From contig CAAGCE010000021.1 of the NCBI GenBank assembly GCA_900768245.1, forward strand, positions 1 through 31,900: a stretch of 31,900 bases of DNA. The letters run 5' to 3'. Positions 15,920 through 23,706 of this stretch are shown here, piece by piece; within the stretch, counting starts at the first letter, position 1; every line of letters begins with the position of its first letter. The stretch comes from Oscillospiraceae bacterium. GTDB lineage: Bacteria > Bacillota > Clostridia > Oscillospirales > Ruminococcaceae. Made by a program: the position numbers and the translations under genes. The notes beneath the pieces are model-generated. The model was not told the origin of the DNA. It was given only the letters and a program-made list of their open reading frames with translations, and searched no databases.

Positions 15920-15945
15920 ATCAAAAATCTTATTTTACTCATATA

Positions 15946-15974
15946 AGTATATCGCATTTGCGTAAGAATGTCAA
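15946..15974 (-). promoter_or_regulatory. Promoter of the cysteine desulfurase gene
   Basis: TTGACA (complement of 15969-15974), a 17-bp spacer and TATACT (complement of 15946-15951): near consensus. Confidence 0.75.
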
Positions 15975-16043
15975 TGCTTTGGGTGAAAACATAGGGGATT
16001 ATTTGTGTATATATTTGTTGCAGTAAAAACAAAAGATAAGCTC

Positions 16044-16072
16044 TTGACAATTGAATGAGTTCTATGTATAAT
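16044..16072 (+). promoter_or_regulatory. Promoter of the small coiled-coil gene
   Basis: TTGACA at 16044-16049, 17-bp spacer, TATAAT at 16067-16072: full consensus, predicting strong expression. The start would be near 16079, giving a very short leader with GGAGG at 16082-16086. Confidence 0.85.
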
Positions 16073-16095
16073 GGATTTACTGGAGGTTGATCGTT

Positions 16096-16338
16096 ATGAC
16101 GAATGAAGAAATGTTAATGCAAATTCTTGAAGGACAGCATATAATCCAGTCCGATATTAATTCTTTGAAGTCTGATATTAATTCTTTGAAGTTTGGGCAG
16201 GATAATTTAAATAAGCGTTTAGATGAAATTGAACACGAAACAAAGATAACACGAAATGCTGTTAATCATATTGGTGATAAGCTTGAAGAACTTGTAACAG
16301 TTCTTAATGAAACAAATGTTGTAAGCATGAAATACTAA
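16096..16338 (+). CDS. Small coiled-coil protein of unknown function
   Basis: 80 residues from the ATG at 16096; GGAGG ends 9 nt upstream, which rules out the TTG at 16087. The sequence is acidic and heptad-like throughout (MQILEGQHIIQSDINSLK and onward), so a coiled coil over most of its length is likely, with no signal peptide or membrane segment. SDINSLK occurs twice in tandem, encoded by a 21-bp duplication at 16150-16191. It has its own consensus promoter and terminator and stands alone on the plus strand among minus-strand genes. I do not recognise a function. Similar short proteins occur widely in Clostridia as hypothetical genes. Confidence 0.75.
   Translation: MTNEEMLMQILEGQHIIQSDINSLKSDINSLKFGQDNLNKRLDEIEHETKITRNAVNHIGDKLEELVTVLNETNVVSMKY
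16150..16191 (+). repeat. 21-bp tandem duplication inside the coiled-coil gene
   Basis: Copies at 16150-16170 and 16171-16191 differ at one base and encode SDINSLK twice. A 7-residue unit is one heptad, so copy number changes would lengthen the coil without breaking the frame. Confidence 0.85.
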
Positions 16339-16353
16339 TCAAAATTTATACAT

Positions 16354-16387
16354 AGGACTTATTCAATTGAATAGGTCTTATTTTTTT
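16354..16387 (+). terminator. Terminator of the small coiled-coil gene
   Basis: AGGACTTATTC (16354-16364), AATT loop and GAATAGGTCTT (16369-16379) pair with G-T wobbles and are followed by a run of T up to 16387. Confidence 0.75.
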
Positions 16388-16437
16388 GATTAGGAGAATA
16401 AAAAATATGGTTCGCACTTTTTTAGAAAAAAGCGAGC

Positions 16438-16484
16438 AAAAAAGAAACCGTGCCGAGTGAGGAAAAAACCCACAAAGCACGGTT
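16438..16484 (-). terminator. Terminator of the tRNA-Leu transcript
   Basis: Minus-strand AACCGTGC (complement of 16477-16484) pairs with GCACGGTT (complement of 16446-16453) and is followed by TCTTTTTT. It begins about 10 nt after the tRNA CCA end. Confidence 0.65.
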
Positions 16485-16494
16485 TTAACGTAAT

Positions 16495-16581
16495 TGGTGC
16501 GGATAATGTGACTTGAACACACACGGTATTGCTACCACCAGAACCTGAATCTGGCGCGTCTGCCGATTCCGCCATATCCGC
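16495..16581 (-). tRNA. tRNA-Leu (anticodon CAG)
   Basis: A class II tRNA on the minus strand. The acceptor stem is GCGGATA (complement of 16575-16581) with TATCCGC (complement of 16499-16505), the discriminator is A and CCA is encoded (complement of 16495-16497). The anticodon stem CCAGA/TCTGG encloses TTCAGGT, giving anticodon CAG for CUG codons. A long variable arm (TGGTAGCAATACCG) and a T arm with GTTCAAGTC are present. It has its own promoter and terminator. Confidence 0.95.
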
Positions 16582-16610
16582 AAATCAGAATAATCTAAGC
16601 TGACTAATTA

Positions 16611-16639
16611 ATTATACGTCATTTTAACTAAAAAGTCAA
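16611..16639 (-). promoter_or_regulatory. Promoter of tRNA-Leu
   Basis: TTGACT (complement of 16634-16639), 17-bp spacer, TATAAT (complement of 16611-16616), about 30 bp upstream of the tRNA 5' end. Confidence 0.75.
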
Positions 16640-16675
16640 TAGCTTTATACTGAATTAATATTTTGTTAATATCTA

Positions 16676-17395
16676 TTATCTAAAAATCAACCCATAAATT
16701 ATCGGTATCAGTATAGCAGGCAGCATATTTCCAACCTTGAATTTTTTGCCGAATGCAAGGTTGATGCCTACGCAAAAAATAAGAATAGAACCGATAAATG
16801 AGATGTTGGCGATTATTGCATCGCTGAATATCGGAGCAAGTATTCCCGCACACAAGGTTACCGTTCCCTGCAAAACCGCAACTGGCAAAGCAGAAAAAAT
16901 AACGCCTTTTCCGTAAGCAGCCGCAAAAACCATAACTATGACAAGGTCAAGCGCAGCCTTTGCAAACAGCGTGTCATGGTTGCCTGAAATTCCGTCCTCA
17001 ATAGAGCCAACAATAGCCATTGCACCTATGCAGACGGTAAGGGAGGCTGTAACAAATCCGTCAACAAACTTCGTGTCGTTGCTGCTTTTGGCTTTTACTT
17101 TTAGCCATTCTCCGAAACGTTCCATCTGCGCCTCAATATTTATAAGTTCTCCGATAAGTGCACCTATGGTAAGTGATGCTATCATCAGCATTGTGCCGCC
17201 TGATTCAAGCTTACCGTCAGTTATGGTGAAAATACCGCTGAAAGCACCTGCCGCACCAATAAAAATAACGGCAAGTCCCATAACCTGCATAATTATGTCC
17301 TGAAAACGCTGTTTGATTTTCGACTTGAATAAAATCCCTATAAGGCTGCCGGCAACAATAGCTGCGGCATTTACGATTGTACCAAGGCCACGCAT
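16676..17395 (-). CDS. DUF554 family membrane protein
   Basis: A 239-residue integral membrane protein, very hydrophobic, with about six to seven predicted membrane spans. It begins GLGTIVNAAAIVAGSLIG, the typical opening of DUF554 (YdfK-like) proteins, and carries the conserved LTVCIGAMAIVGSIEDG core at about 120-136. The family is presumed to be a transporter but has no proven substrate. It follows the cytidylate kinase-like gene with a strong hairpin between, so it is probably a separate or weakly linked unit. Length is normal. Confidence 0.88.
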   Translation of the reverse strand: MRGLGTIVNAAAIVAGSLIGILFKSKIKQRFQDIIMQVMGLAVIFIGAAGAFSGIFTITDGKLESGGTMLMIASLTIGALIGELINIEAQMERFGEWLKVKAKSSNDTKFVDGFVTASLTVCIGAMAIVGSIEDGISGNHDTLFAKAALDLVIVMVFAAAYGKGVIFSALPVAVLQGTVTLCAGILAPIFSDAIIANISFIGSILIFCVGINLAFGKKFKVGNMLPAILIPIIYGLIFR

Positions 17396-17410
17396 AGAAT
17401 CTCCCGTTCA

Positions 17411-17440
17411 TAAAAATTGCTGCGGCAAAATACCGCAGCA
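17411..17440 (-). terminator. Hairpin terminator after the cytidylate kinase-like gene
   Basis: TGCTGCGG and CCGCAGCA (17418-17425 with 17433-17440) form a perfect 8-bp stem flanked by A and T runs on both sides; on the minus strand it is followed by ATTTTTA. Confidence 0.75.
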
Positions 17441-17446
17441 TAATTT

Positions 17447-18064
17447 TTATTTATTCATAACATTAATGTAGTGCTCAATAATTTCAATACATCTGTCAAA
17501 TCCAAGCTGGCTTGTATTCAAGCATAAGTCGTAGTTTCTGACATCGGTCCATTCCTGACCTGTATGAGCTTTGTAGTATGAGCTGCGTTCACGGTTGATC
17601 TTTTCAACCTGCTTTTCAGCTTCCTTATTGTCATAGCCGAAAATTCTCATTGAATTTTTAATGCAGGCCTCTCTGTCAGCCCATATAAAAATGCGGAGTA
17701 CATTTGGTCTTTCTTTGAGAATAAAGTCAGCACATCTGCCTATAATGATGCAAGGTGATTTTTCTTCAGCGAGTTCTTTAATGACCTTTGCCTGATAGTT
17801 GAAAAGATTTTCTTCTGAAGTAAAATCGGAACTTTCAGGCTTGATAACATTTCCGTCATAAACCTTGATTTTTTTGAAAAGACCTGCTTTTGATTTTTCA
17901 TCGGCAAGACCGAACAAAGCTTCATTTATACCGCTGTCCTCAGAAGCAAGCTTTATAAGATCCTTGTCGTAATAAGGGATTAAAAGCTTTTCACTGAGTC
18001 TTTTACCGATAGTATGACCGCCGCTGCCGTATTCTCTGGCAATAGTGATTACAAGATTATCCAT
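17447..18064 (-). CDS. Cytidylate kinase-like family protein
   Basis: 205 residues with an N-terminal P-loop-like motif, ITIAREYGSGGHTIGKRLSEKL (GSGGHTIGKR about 13-22), followed by the PYYDKDLIKLA segment. These mark the cytidylate kinase-like family (Cytidylate_kin2), distinct from the essential Cmk. ADFILKERPNVLRIFIWAD near 112-130 matches the middle of the kinase fold. The substrate is unproven. SD GGGGAGG precedes the ATG, and it lies 36 bp after livF with only a weak hairpin between, so it may be read through from the liv operon. Confidence 0.82.
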   Translation of the reverse strand: MDNLVITIAREYGSGGHTIGKRLSEKLLIPYYDKDLIKLASEDSGINEALFGLADEKSKAGLFKKIKVYDGNVIKPESSDFTSEENLFNYQAKVIKELAEEKSPCIIIGRCADFILKERPNVLRIFIWADREACIKNSMRIFGYDNKEAEKQVEKINRERSSYYKAHTGQEWTDVRNYDLCLNTSQLGFDRCIEIIEHYINVMNK

Positions 18065-18100
18065 AAATACCTCCCCGCAGCAAAAGGCTGCAAAATAAAT

Positions 18101-18811
18101 TTATTCGCCCAGATAAGCTTTCTTAACGGAATCATTGTTCATAAGTTCATGCGCATCGCCTGAGAGAACGATTTTTCCTGTTTCAAGTACATATGCTCTG
18201 TTTGCAATGGAAAGAGCTTTTTTAGCATTCTGTTCAACGAGAAGGACAGTTGTGCCGGATTCGTTTACAGAACGGATAATATCAAAAATTTCAGATACAT
18301 AAAGAGGGGAAAGACCCATTGAAGGTTCGTCCATAAGAATGATCTTTGGGTGCGACATAAGTGCTCTGCCCATAGCGAGCATTTGCTGTTCACCGCCTGA
18401 GAGTGTGCCTGCGATCTGAGTGCGGCGTTCTTTAAGACGTGGGAAACGTTCGTAAACAGTTTCAAGTGTGTCTGCGATCTCCTTTTTATCCTTACGGGTA
18501 TAAGCACCAAGCTTCAGATTGTCATATACGGTAAGCTGCTGGAAAATACGGCGTCCTTCAGGAACGTGAGCGATACCCATACTAACTATTTTATGAGCAG
18601 GAGTTTTGAGAAGATCCTTGTCTTCAAAATTTATAGAGCCTGATTTAGCCTGAACAAGACCTGTTATTGTATGAAGGATAGTAGTTTTTCCTGCACCGTT
18701 TGCGCCGATAAGAGCGATTATTTCACCTTCGTTTACCTCAAAGGAAATTCCTTTGATAGCATTGATAACGCCATAGTAAACTTCAAGATTTTCAATTGAG
18801 AGCAATGACAT
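18101..18811 (-). CDS. livF: Branched-chain amino acid ABC transporter ATPase LivF
   Basis: 236 residues from the ATG at 18811, with GGAGG just upstream; the longer frame to 18895 runs back into livG. Walker A GANGAGKT is at about 36-43, the signature LSGGEQQ near 138-144 and Walker B IILMDEPSMGLS at about 156-167. With LivG it forms the ATPase pair that powers import of leucine, isoleucine and valine. It is the last liv gene, 16 bp after livG. Confidence 0.93.
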   Translation of the reverse strand: MSLLSIENLEVYYGVINAIKGISFEVNEGEIIALIGANGAGKTTILHTITGLVQAKSGSINFEDKDLLKTPAHKIVSMGIAHVPEGRRIFQQLTVYDNLKLGAYTRKDKKEIADTLETVYERFPRLKERRTQIAGTLSGGEQQMLAMGRALMSHPKIILMDEPSMGLSPLYVSEIFDIIRSVNESGTTVLLVEQNAKKALSIANRAYVLETGKIVLSGDAHELMNNDSVKKAYLGE

Positions 18812-18827
18812 TTTTTGAGCCTCCTTA

Positions 18828-19586
18828 TTATTCGCCAAGATATGCGGTGATAACCTTAGGATCGTTGAGAACGTCGGAAGTGTTGCCGTGAGCAAGCTCC
18901 TGACCGAAGTTAAGCACGGTCACTTCCTCACATATTCCCGAAACAAGCTTCATATCATGCTCGATAAGAAGAATTGTCATATCAAATTTTTCACGGACAA
19001 AGCGGATAGTGTCCATAAGCTCAGCAGTTTCATTAGGGTTCATACCTGCTGCCGGTTCATCAAGGAGAAGAAGCTTAGGGTCTGTTGCAAGGGCACGGGC
19101 AATTTCAAGCTTACGCTGTTTACCGTAAGGAAGATTTGCCGCAATGACGTCCCTTTCATTTTCAAGACCCATTACTTTCAGAAGTTCGATAGCTTTTGCT
19201 TCGATTTCCTTTTCAACCTTAAAGTAATTCGGCAGACGGAGTATACCTTCAATAGTGCTGTATTTGTGGTGGTTATGAAGACCTACCTTTACATTATCAA
19301 TAACCGAAAGAGCTTTGAAAAGACGTATATTCTGGAAGGTTCTTGCAATACCTGCACGGTTTGCTTCAATAGTGCTTGATTTTGTAATGTTCTTGCCGTC
19401 AAGAATGATCGAGCCTGTGTCAGCCTTGTAAACGCCTGTGAGCATATTAAATACAGTAGTTTTTCCTGCGCCGTTAGGTCCGATAAGACCGTAAAGCTGA
19501 CCTTTTTTTATAGTAAGGTTAAAATCGCTTACGGCTTTAAGTCCGCCGAAGGAAATGCTCAGATTGGAAACCTCTAACATATTCAT
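18828..19586 (-). CDS. livG: Branched-chain amino acid ABC transporter ATPase LivG
   Basis: 252 residues; Walker A GPNGAGKT at about 36-43, the LPYGKQRKLEIARAL signature variant typical of LivG, Walker B LLLLDEPAAGMN and the C-terminal VLNFGQELAHGNTSDVLNDPKVITAYLGE characteristic of this subfamily. The ATG overlaps the livM stop by 4 bp (ATGA) and is preceded by GGAGG within livM, indicating translational coupling. Confidence 0.94.
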   Translation of the reverse strand: MNMLEVSNLSISFGGLKAVSDFNLTIKKGQLYGLIGPNGAGKTTVFNMLTGVYKADTGSIILDGKNITKSSTIEANRAGIARTFQNIRLFKALSVIDNVKVGLHNHHKYSTIEGILRLPNYFKVEKEIEAKAIELLKVMGLENERDVIAANLPYGKQRKLEIARALATDPKLLLLDEPAAGMNPNETAELMDTIRFVREKFDMTILLIEHDMKLVSGICEEVTVLNFGQELAHGNTSDVLNDPKVITAYLGE

Positions 19587-20677
19587 TCTGCTGCCGCCTC
19601 CTTCTTTTTACCGAACTTGTTTTTGATCTTATAAGCGATAGCCTGCTTGTATTCCTGAGCTTTAGGTGCCCAGTTGAGAAGCATAACAATGATAAGTACG
19701 ATCGCATATACAAGCATTCTGTAATTTCCGATGAAACGGAGTTTTTCAGGGAGAATATAAAGAATGATCGCTGCTATGACAGAACCTCTGATATTGCCGA
19801 TGCCGCCGAGAACAACGTAAACAAGTATCATGATCGATGCGTTGTAGTTGAACTTGTCGCCTGCGGAAGTAAGTGTTGCAAAGTTATGTGAGTAAAGAGC
19901 ACCTGCCGCACCTGCAAGAGCAGCGGAAACTGTGAATACCATAAGCTTGTATTTTGTGATATTTATTCCGACTGATTCTGCTGCGATCCTGTTGTCACGG
20001 ATAGCCATGATAGCACGTCCGTCACGGGAATTGATAAGGTTCTGAACAACGAACAATGTGATTATCACAAGGATAATGCCGATAGTGAATGTTGCGTCCT
20101 TAGGTGTGCCTGAGATACCCTGCGCACCCTTGATTATGATGTCGCCGTCAGCTTCAAGTCCAAGCTCAGCAGTGCTCTTTGTAGAGAAGTGCCAGCCGTT
20201 TGAGTCAACGCCGAAGTAAATGATGTTTACAACGTTCTTAATGATCTCACCGAATGCAAGAGTTACGATAGCAAGGTAGTCGCCTTTAAGTCTGAGAACA
20301 GGGATACCGATGAGAATACCGAATATTGCTGCAAAAAATGCACCGACAATAATGGCAAGTGTAAATCTCAGCGGAGCAGCTGTGATAGTTGATTCGGTAA
20401 GCTTTGAGAAGATAGCGCTTGTGTACGCACCGACACACATAAAGCCTGCATGACCGAGGCTGAGCTCGCCGAGGATACCAACAACAAGGTTAAGGGAAAC
20501 TGCCATAATAACGTAGATACATACAGGAACGAGGAAGCCCTTCATTGAGCTTGAGAGAATACCTGCACTCTGAAGTATCATCATAACGATATAAAGAACT
20601 ATAACTATGCCGAAGTTTATAAAGCTGTCTTTTGTGGATTTTGTGAGCCTTTTGGCTGCCTGTGGTTTATTACTCAT
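19583..20677 (-). CDS. livM: Branched-chain amino acid ABC transporter permease LivM
   Basis: 364 residues from the ATG at 20677, which has GGAGG 7 nt upstream; the TTG at 20683 is too close to it. About eight to ten membrane spans. The LSLGHAGFMCVGAYTSAIF motif near 75-93 and LRLKGDYLAIVTLAFGEI near 133-150 are family hallmarks of the LivHM permeases. With LivH it forms the membrane channel. The C-terminus is a basic, charged tail. Confidence 0.93.
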   Translation of the reverse strand: MSNKPQAAKRLTKSTKDSFINFGIVIVLYIVMMILQSAGILSSSMKGFLVPVCIYVIMAVSLNLVVGILGELSLGHAGFMCVGAYTSAIFSKLTESTITAAPLRFTLAIIVGAFFAAIFGILIGIPVLRLKGDYLAIVTLAFGEIIKNVVNIIYFGVDSNGWHFSTKSTAELGLEADGDIIIKGAQGISGTPKDATFTIGIILVIITLFVVQNLINSRDGRAIMAIRDNRIAAESVGINITKYKLMVFTVSAALAGAAGALYSHNFATLTSAGDKFNYNASIMILVYVVLGGIGNIRGSVIAAIILYILPEKLRFIGNYRMLVYAIVLIIVMLLNWAPKAQEYKQAIAYKIKNKFGKKKEAAAE

Positions 20678-20689
20678 TGTCAAGCCTCC

Positions 20690-21574
20690 TTATACCTTTT
20701 CCTGAACATTCTTGCCAAGGATACCGGTAGGCTTAACAAGAAGAACGATAACAAGAATTGCGAACACGATAGCGTCAGTCATCTGTGAGGATATGTAAGC
20801 TTTGCCGATGATCTCAATAACACCGATGAGGATACCGCCGATCATAGCACCGGGGATAGAACCGATACCGCCGAATACAGCAGCAACGAATGCCTTGATG
20901 CCCGGCATTGTACCTGTGTAAGGTGTAAGGTTAGGATATGCGGAGCACATAAGAGCACCAGCAACGGCAGCAAGTGCAGAACCTATTGCAAATGTAAGAG
21001 TGATAGTACCGTTTACATTGATACCCATAAGCTGAGCAGCTCCCTTGTCCTCGGAAACTGCAAGCATTGCCTGTCCTGCTTTTGTTTTGTTTACGAAAAG
21101 TGTAAGTGCGATCATAATGACAACGCAGGTGATGATAGTAACGATAGCTTCACCTGTGATCGAGACCTGACCGTTAAAAAGCTTTATTGGTTTAAGGGAA
21201 ACGACTGATGTGAATGATCTTGCGTCTGCGCCGAAGAGAAGCAGGGCAAGGTTCTGGAGCAGATAGCTTACGCCGATAGCCGTGATAAGAACAGCCAATG
21301 AAGAGTTTGCTTTTCTGAGGGGCTTGTAAGCGACCTTTTCAATAACGATACCGAGCACTGTGCAGACTGCCATAGAAATAAAAATACTTGGGACTGCGCT
21401 GATACCTGCGTTTTTCATGCTGAAAAATACTGTGAATGCACCGACCATAATAATGTCGCCGTGTGCAAAGTTAAGCATTTTTGCGATGCCGTAAACCATC
21501 GTATAGCCCAATGCTATGATAGCATAAACGCTTCCGAGGCTAAGACCGTTGATAAAGTAGTTCAGAAAGCTCAT
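20690..21574 (-). CDS. livH: Branched-chain amino acid ABC transporter permease LivH
   Basis: 294 residues from the ATG at 21574 (MSFLNYFINGL); a TTG at 21589 is the alternative, with a GGGGA SD between the two favouring the ATG. The opening LNYFINGLSLGSVYAIIALGYTMVYGIAKMLNFAHG is the standard LivH N-terminus, and several further spans follow. It ends 12 bp before livM, whose SD lies in that gap. Confidence 0.92.
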   Translation of the reverse strand: MSFLNYFINGLSLGSVYAIIALGYTMVYGIAKMLNFAHGDIIMVGAFTVFFSMKNAGISAVPSIFISMAVCTVLGIVIEKVAYKPLRKANSSLAVLITAIGVSYLLQNLALLLFGADARSFTSVVSLKPIKLFNGQVSITGEAIVTIITCVVIMIALTLFVNKTKAGQAMLAVSEDKGAAQLMGINVNGTITLTFAIGSALAAVAGALMCSAYPNLTPYTGTMPGIKAFVAAVFGGIGSIPGAMIGGILIGVIEIIGKAYISSQMTDAIVFAILVIVLLVKPTGILGKNVQEKV

Positions 21575-21656
21575 TTTCTCATTCCCCAATCATTTACATT
21601 TAGTGGATTTTTATTGCAGGACAGTACAATAAAAAACTCAAAAACGGAAAGCAAAT

Positions 21657-21759
21657 ATAAAAAATGCCGTCTGTTTTTCGGTTTTTTAATGTATCTTTAT
21701 AACCACATAAACCGCCGGTATCAGAATACATCGACACCGACGGTAAAATATTTGTGGTT
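21657..21759. other. Hairpins in the livK-livH gap
   Basis: The 226-bp gap between livK and livH contains a weak bidirectional terminator-like element (about 21657-21687, A run, CCG/CGG stem, T run). Next to it is a larger imperfect hairpin in which AACCACA (21701-21707) pairs with TGTGGTT (21753-21759) and ACCGCCGGTaTC with GAcACCGaCGGT inside. Such structures usually leave the binding protein mRNA more abundant than the permease mRNA. Confidence 0.5.
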
Positions 21760-21800
21760 AAAGCAATATTGTATTATTTATAAATATCGTACTGCTTTGA

Positions 21801-23027
21801 TTACATAGCCTTGTAAGCACCTGTCAATGTGCCGTCATCAGCAGCAGTTACTTCGATAACAACAGCCTTAGGAGCCTTTGTAGGTTCACCCTCAGCATCC
21901 CAAGTCATTCCTGTACCTGTAAGACCGTCAACAGTGATCTCTGTCATAGCAGCCTTCATAGCATCGCCGATCTCGGAAACTGACATATCAGGTGTAACGT
22001 TAGCCTTTTCAGCAGCAGCCTTAATGATATAAAGAGCATCATAAGCATCAGCAGCGAACTGGATAGGTGTTTCACCGTATTTAGCTTCAAAGTTTGAAAC
22101 GAATGTCTTTGTCATATCGTCCTGTGCATCAGCAGCGAATGGTGTAAGGAGCATTACGCCCTGAGCAAGGTTAAGGTCGAAGTTTTCAACTGAGATAAGA
22201 CCGTCAAGACCATCGCAGCCGAAGAACTTAGGAGCGAAGTCCATAGAAGCAGCCTGCTGGAGGATAAGTGAAGCTTCCTGATAGTAGATAGGAAGAAATA
22301 CGAGGTCAGCACCTGCGTCCTTAGCCTTCTGGAGCTGTACGGTAAAGTCTGTCTTGGAGTCATCTGTGAAAGCTTCTGCGGAAACAACTTCAAATGGCTG
22401 GTTAGCAGCTTCGGCAGCAAACTTTTCATAAATACCTGAAGAGTAAACATCGGAGCTGTTGTAAATTACAGCAACCTTGGAAGCAAGACCGTTTTCGCCT
22501 ATGTACTGAGCGGAAGCGATACCCTGGTTAGGATCGGAGAAGCAAACTCTGAAAGCATTGTCATACTTGATGCTTTCAACAGCAGAACCTGATGGTGTGA
22601 GCTGGAACATATTGTCGTTGTGAGTTTCTTCAACAACAGCCTGACAAGGTGTGGAAGTAACAGTACCCATAAGCATCTGCATACCCCAGTCCTTAAGAGT
22701 GTTGTAAGCATTTACGGACTTTTCGGCATCGTGAACATCGTCTTCAAACTTGAATTCGACCTGATAGCCGTTGATACCGCCTGCAGCGTTGATCTCTTCA
22801 ACAGCCATTTCAGCAGCGTTCTTAACAGCAAGACCGTAAACAGCAGCACCGCCTGTTATAGGACCGATACCGCCGATCTTGAATACGCCTTCAGCTGAAG
22901 CTGAGTTGTCTGCGCCGGCAGCATCTGAAGTGCTGTCGCCTGTTGATGTGGAGCCGCAGCCTGCGAGGAAAGGAACTGTCATACAAGCAGCGAGGCTCAT
23001 TGCAAGAATTTTCTTTGAGATTTTCAT
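21801..23027 (-). CDS. livK: Branched-chain amino acid ABC transporter substrate-binding lipoprotein
   Basis: 408 residues with a lipoprotein signal peptide: basic start MKISKKI, hydrophobic core and lipobox LAGC with the acylated cysteine at C24, then a Ser/Asp/Ala-rich linker. The mature part starts VFKIGGIGPITGGAAVYG, the usual start of LivJ/LivK-type periplasmic-binding fold I proteins, and continues with NEINAAGGINGYQVEF-like sequence near 75-90. It captures leucine, isoleucine and/or valine outside the membrane for LivHMGF. It is transcribed first in the operon from a promoter at 23173-23201 with a folded leader. The SD is TAAGGGG. Confidence 0.92.
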   Translation of the reverse strand: MKISKKILAMSLAACMTVPFLAGCGSTSTGDSTSDAAGADNSASAEGVFKIGGIGPITGGAAVYGLAVKNAAEMAVEEINAAGGINGYQVEFKFEDDVHDAEKSVNAYNTLKDWGMQMLMGTVTSTPCQAVVEETHNDNMFQLTPSGSAVESIKYDNAFRVCFSDPNQGIASAQYIGENGLASKVAVIYNSSDVYSSGIYEKFAAEAANQPFEVVSAEAFTDDSKTDFTVQLQKAKDAGADLVFLPIYYQEASLILQQAASMDFAPKFFGCDGLDGLISVENFDLNLAQGVMLLTPFAADAQDDMTKTFVSNFEAKYGETPIQFAADAYDALYIIKAAAEKANVTPDMSVSEIGDAMKAAMTEITVDGLTGTGMTWDAEGEPTKAPKAVVIEVTAADDGTLTGAYKAM

Positions 23028-23047
23028 TCTTAACCCCTTATTTCTCC

Positions 23048-23108
23048 GCCGATAATAATTTTGTCCCGCATCACTTCCCGACGGTCAAGGTGAGCGGTGA
23101 GTATCGGC
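23048..23108 (-). promoter_or_regulatory. Structured 5' leader of livK
   Basis: On the minus strand GCCGATA (complement of 23102-23108) pairs with TATCGGC (complement of 23048-23054). Inside, CCGCTCAC (23090-23097) pairs with GTGATGCGG (23066-23074) with one bulge. The outer stem ends about 8 nt before the livK SD (23034-23040). It has no T-tract and no T-box core, so it resembles a translational or stability element rather than an attenuator. I do not recognise a known class. Confidence 0.5.
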
Positions 23109-23172
23109 AAAAATACATTATTATTCCAGTAATAATATAAACTTAGCCCATACATTTTTTATTACACATATA

Positions 23173-23201
23173 ATTTTACATATATATTCGACAAAAGTCA
23201 A
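23173..23201 (-). promoter_or_regulatory. Promoter of the liv operon
   Basis: TTGACT (complement of 23196-23201), 17-bp spacer and TAAAAT (complement of 23173-23178). The start would fall near 23166, giving a leader of about 140 nt that includes the folded element. Confidence 0.5.
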
Positions 23202-23232
23202 GGTAAAAACAAAATGATATTTCAGCATATAA

Positions 23233-23247
23233 CCAATGCTGCATTGG
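23233..23247. promoter_or_regulatory. Palindrome upstream of the liv promoter
   Basis: CCAATGC, one central base and GCATTGG: a perfect 15-bp palindrome about 32 bp upstream of the -35 box, where an activator would bind. The half-site resembles CATTGC/GCAATG in the GH26 promoter at 27743-27759. Confidence 0.45.
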
Positions 23248-23305
23248 CTAAATTACACATAAAATTAACTAATCATTAACTTGAAACGTTGATTTCTTTA
23301 CAAAC

Positions 23306-23361
23306 TATAACCTCAGGTTATATCGACTTTACAAATGGGAATATTATCAAATGAATATTCC
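23306..23361. other. Two palindromes between azlD and the livK upstream region
   Basis: TATAACCT-C-AGGTTATA (23306-23322) is an exact palindrome with a single central base. GGAATATT (23338-23345) pairs with AATATTCC (23354-23361) just beyond the azlD stop. Neither has a clear T-tract on the azlD strand. They may end the azlCD transcript or bind a protein. The interval 23028-23370 holds no gene otherwise. Confidence 0.4.
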
Positions 23362-23370
23362 GACATCGGA

Positions 23371-23706
23371 TTATGCAAAAACAAACTGCACAAGGAGCAT
23401 ATAGCATACAGTCCCCGCAGCAATTGAAAGCAGCATATTTTTCTTCCATATATGAAGTCCTGCTGTGAGAACTCCGGCGATAAGCTCAGGTATGCCGAAT
23501 GGGTAATCAGCAGCGGAAACGGACTTGAAGCAGTAGACGGCAAGAAGTCCCGTAACGGCGCAGGGGAGGACCTTTCCGAGATATTTTATGTATTGGGGTG
23601 TTTCCTTTCCTGCAGGGAAAATTATGAACGGCAGAAATCTTGTGCAGAGGGTTGCGAGAACAACGGCTGCAATGGTGATGATCTGCTGCGGCAGGGTCAT
23701 TGTCAT
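23371..23706 (-). CDS. azlD: AzlD family branched-chain amino acid export subunit
   Basis: 111 residues with about four membrane spans; ALCTRFLPFIIFP-like sequence (TLCTRFLPFIIFPAGKETP at about 20-38) is the AzlD hallmark. It acts with AzlC as the small subunit of a branched-chain amino acid exporter. Its ATG overlaps the azlC stop by 4 bp (ATGA), so the two are coupled. Length is normal for the family. Confidence 0.9.
   Translation of the reverse strand: MTMTLPQQIITIAAVVLATLCTRFLPFIIFPAGKETPQYIKYLGKVLPCAVTGLLAVYCFKSVSAADYPFGIPELIAGVLTAGLHIWKKNMLLSIAAGTVCYMLLVQFVFA

Noticed and set aside
23048..23108. T-box for the liv operon
   Set aside because: No AAGGTGGTAACACGG-type core or terminator/antiterminator pair is present, unlike at ilvA.
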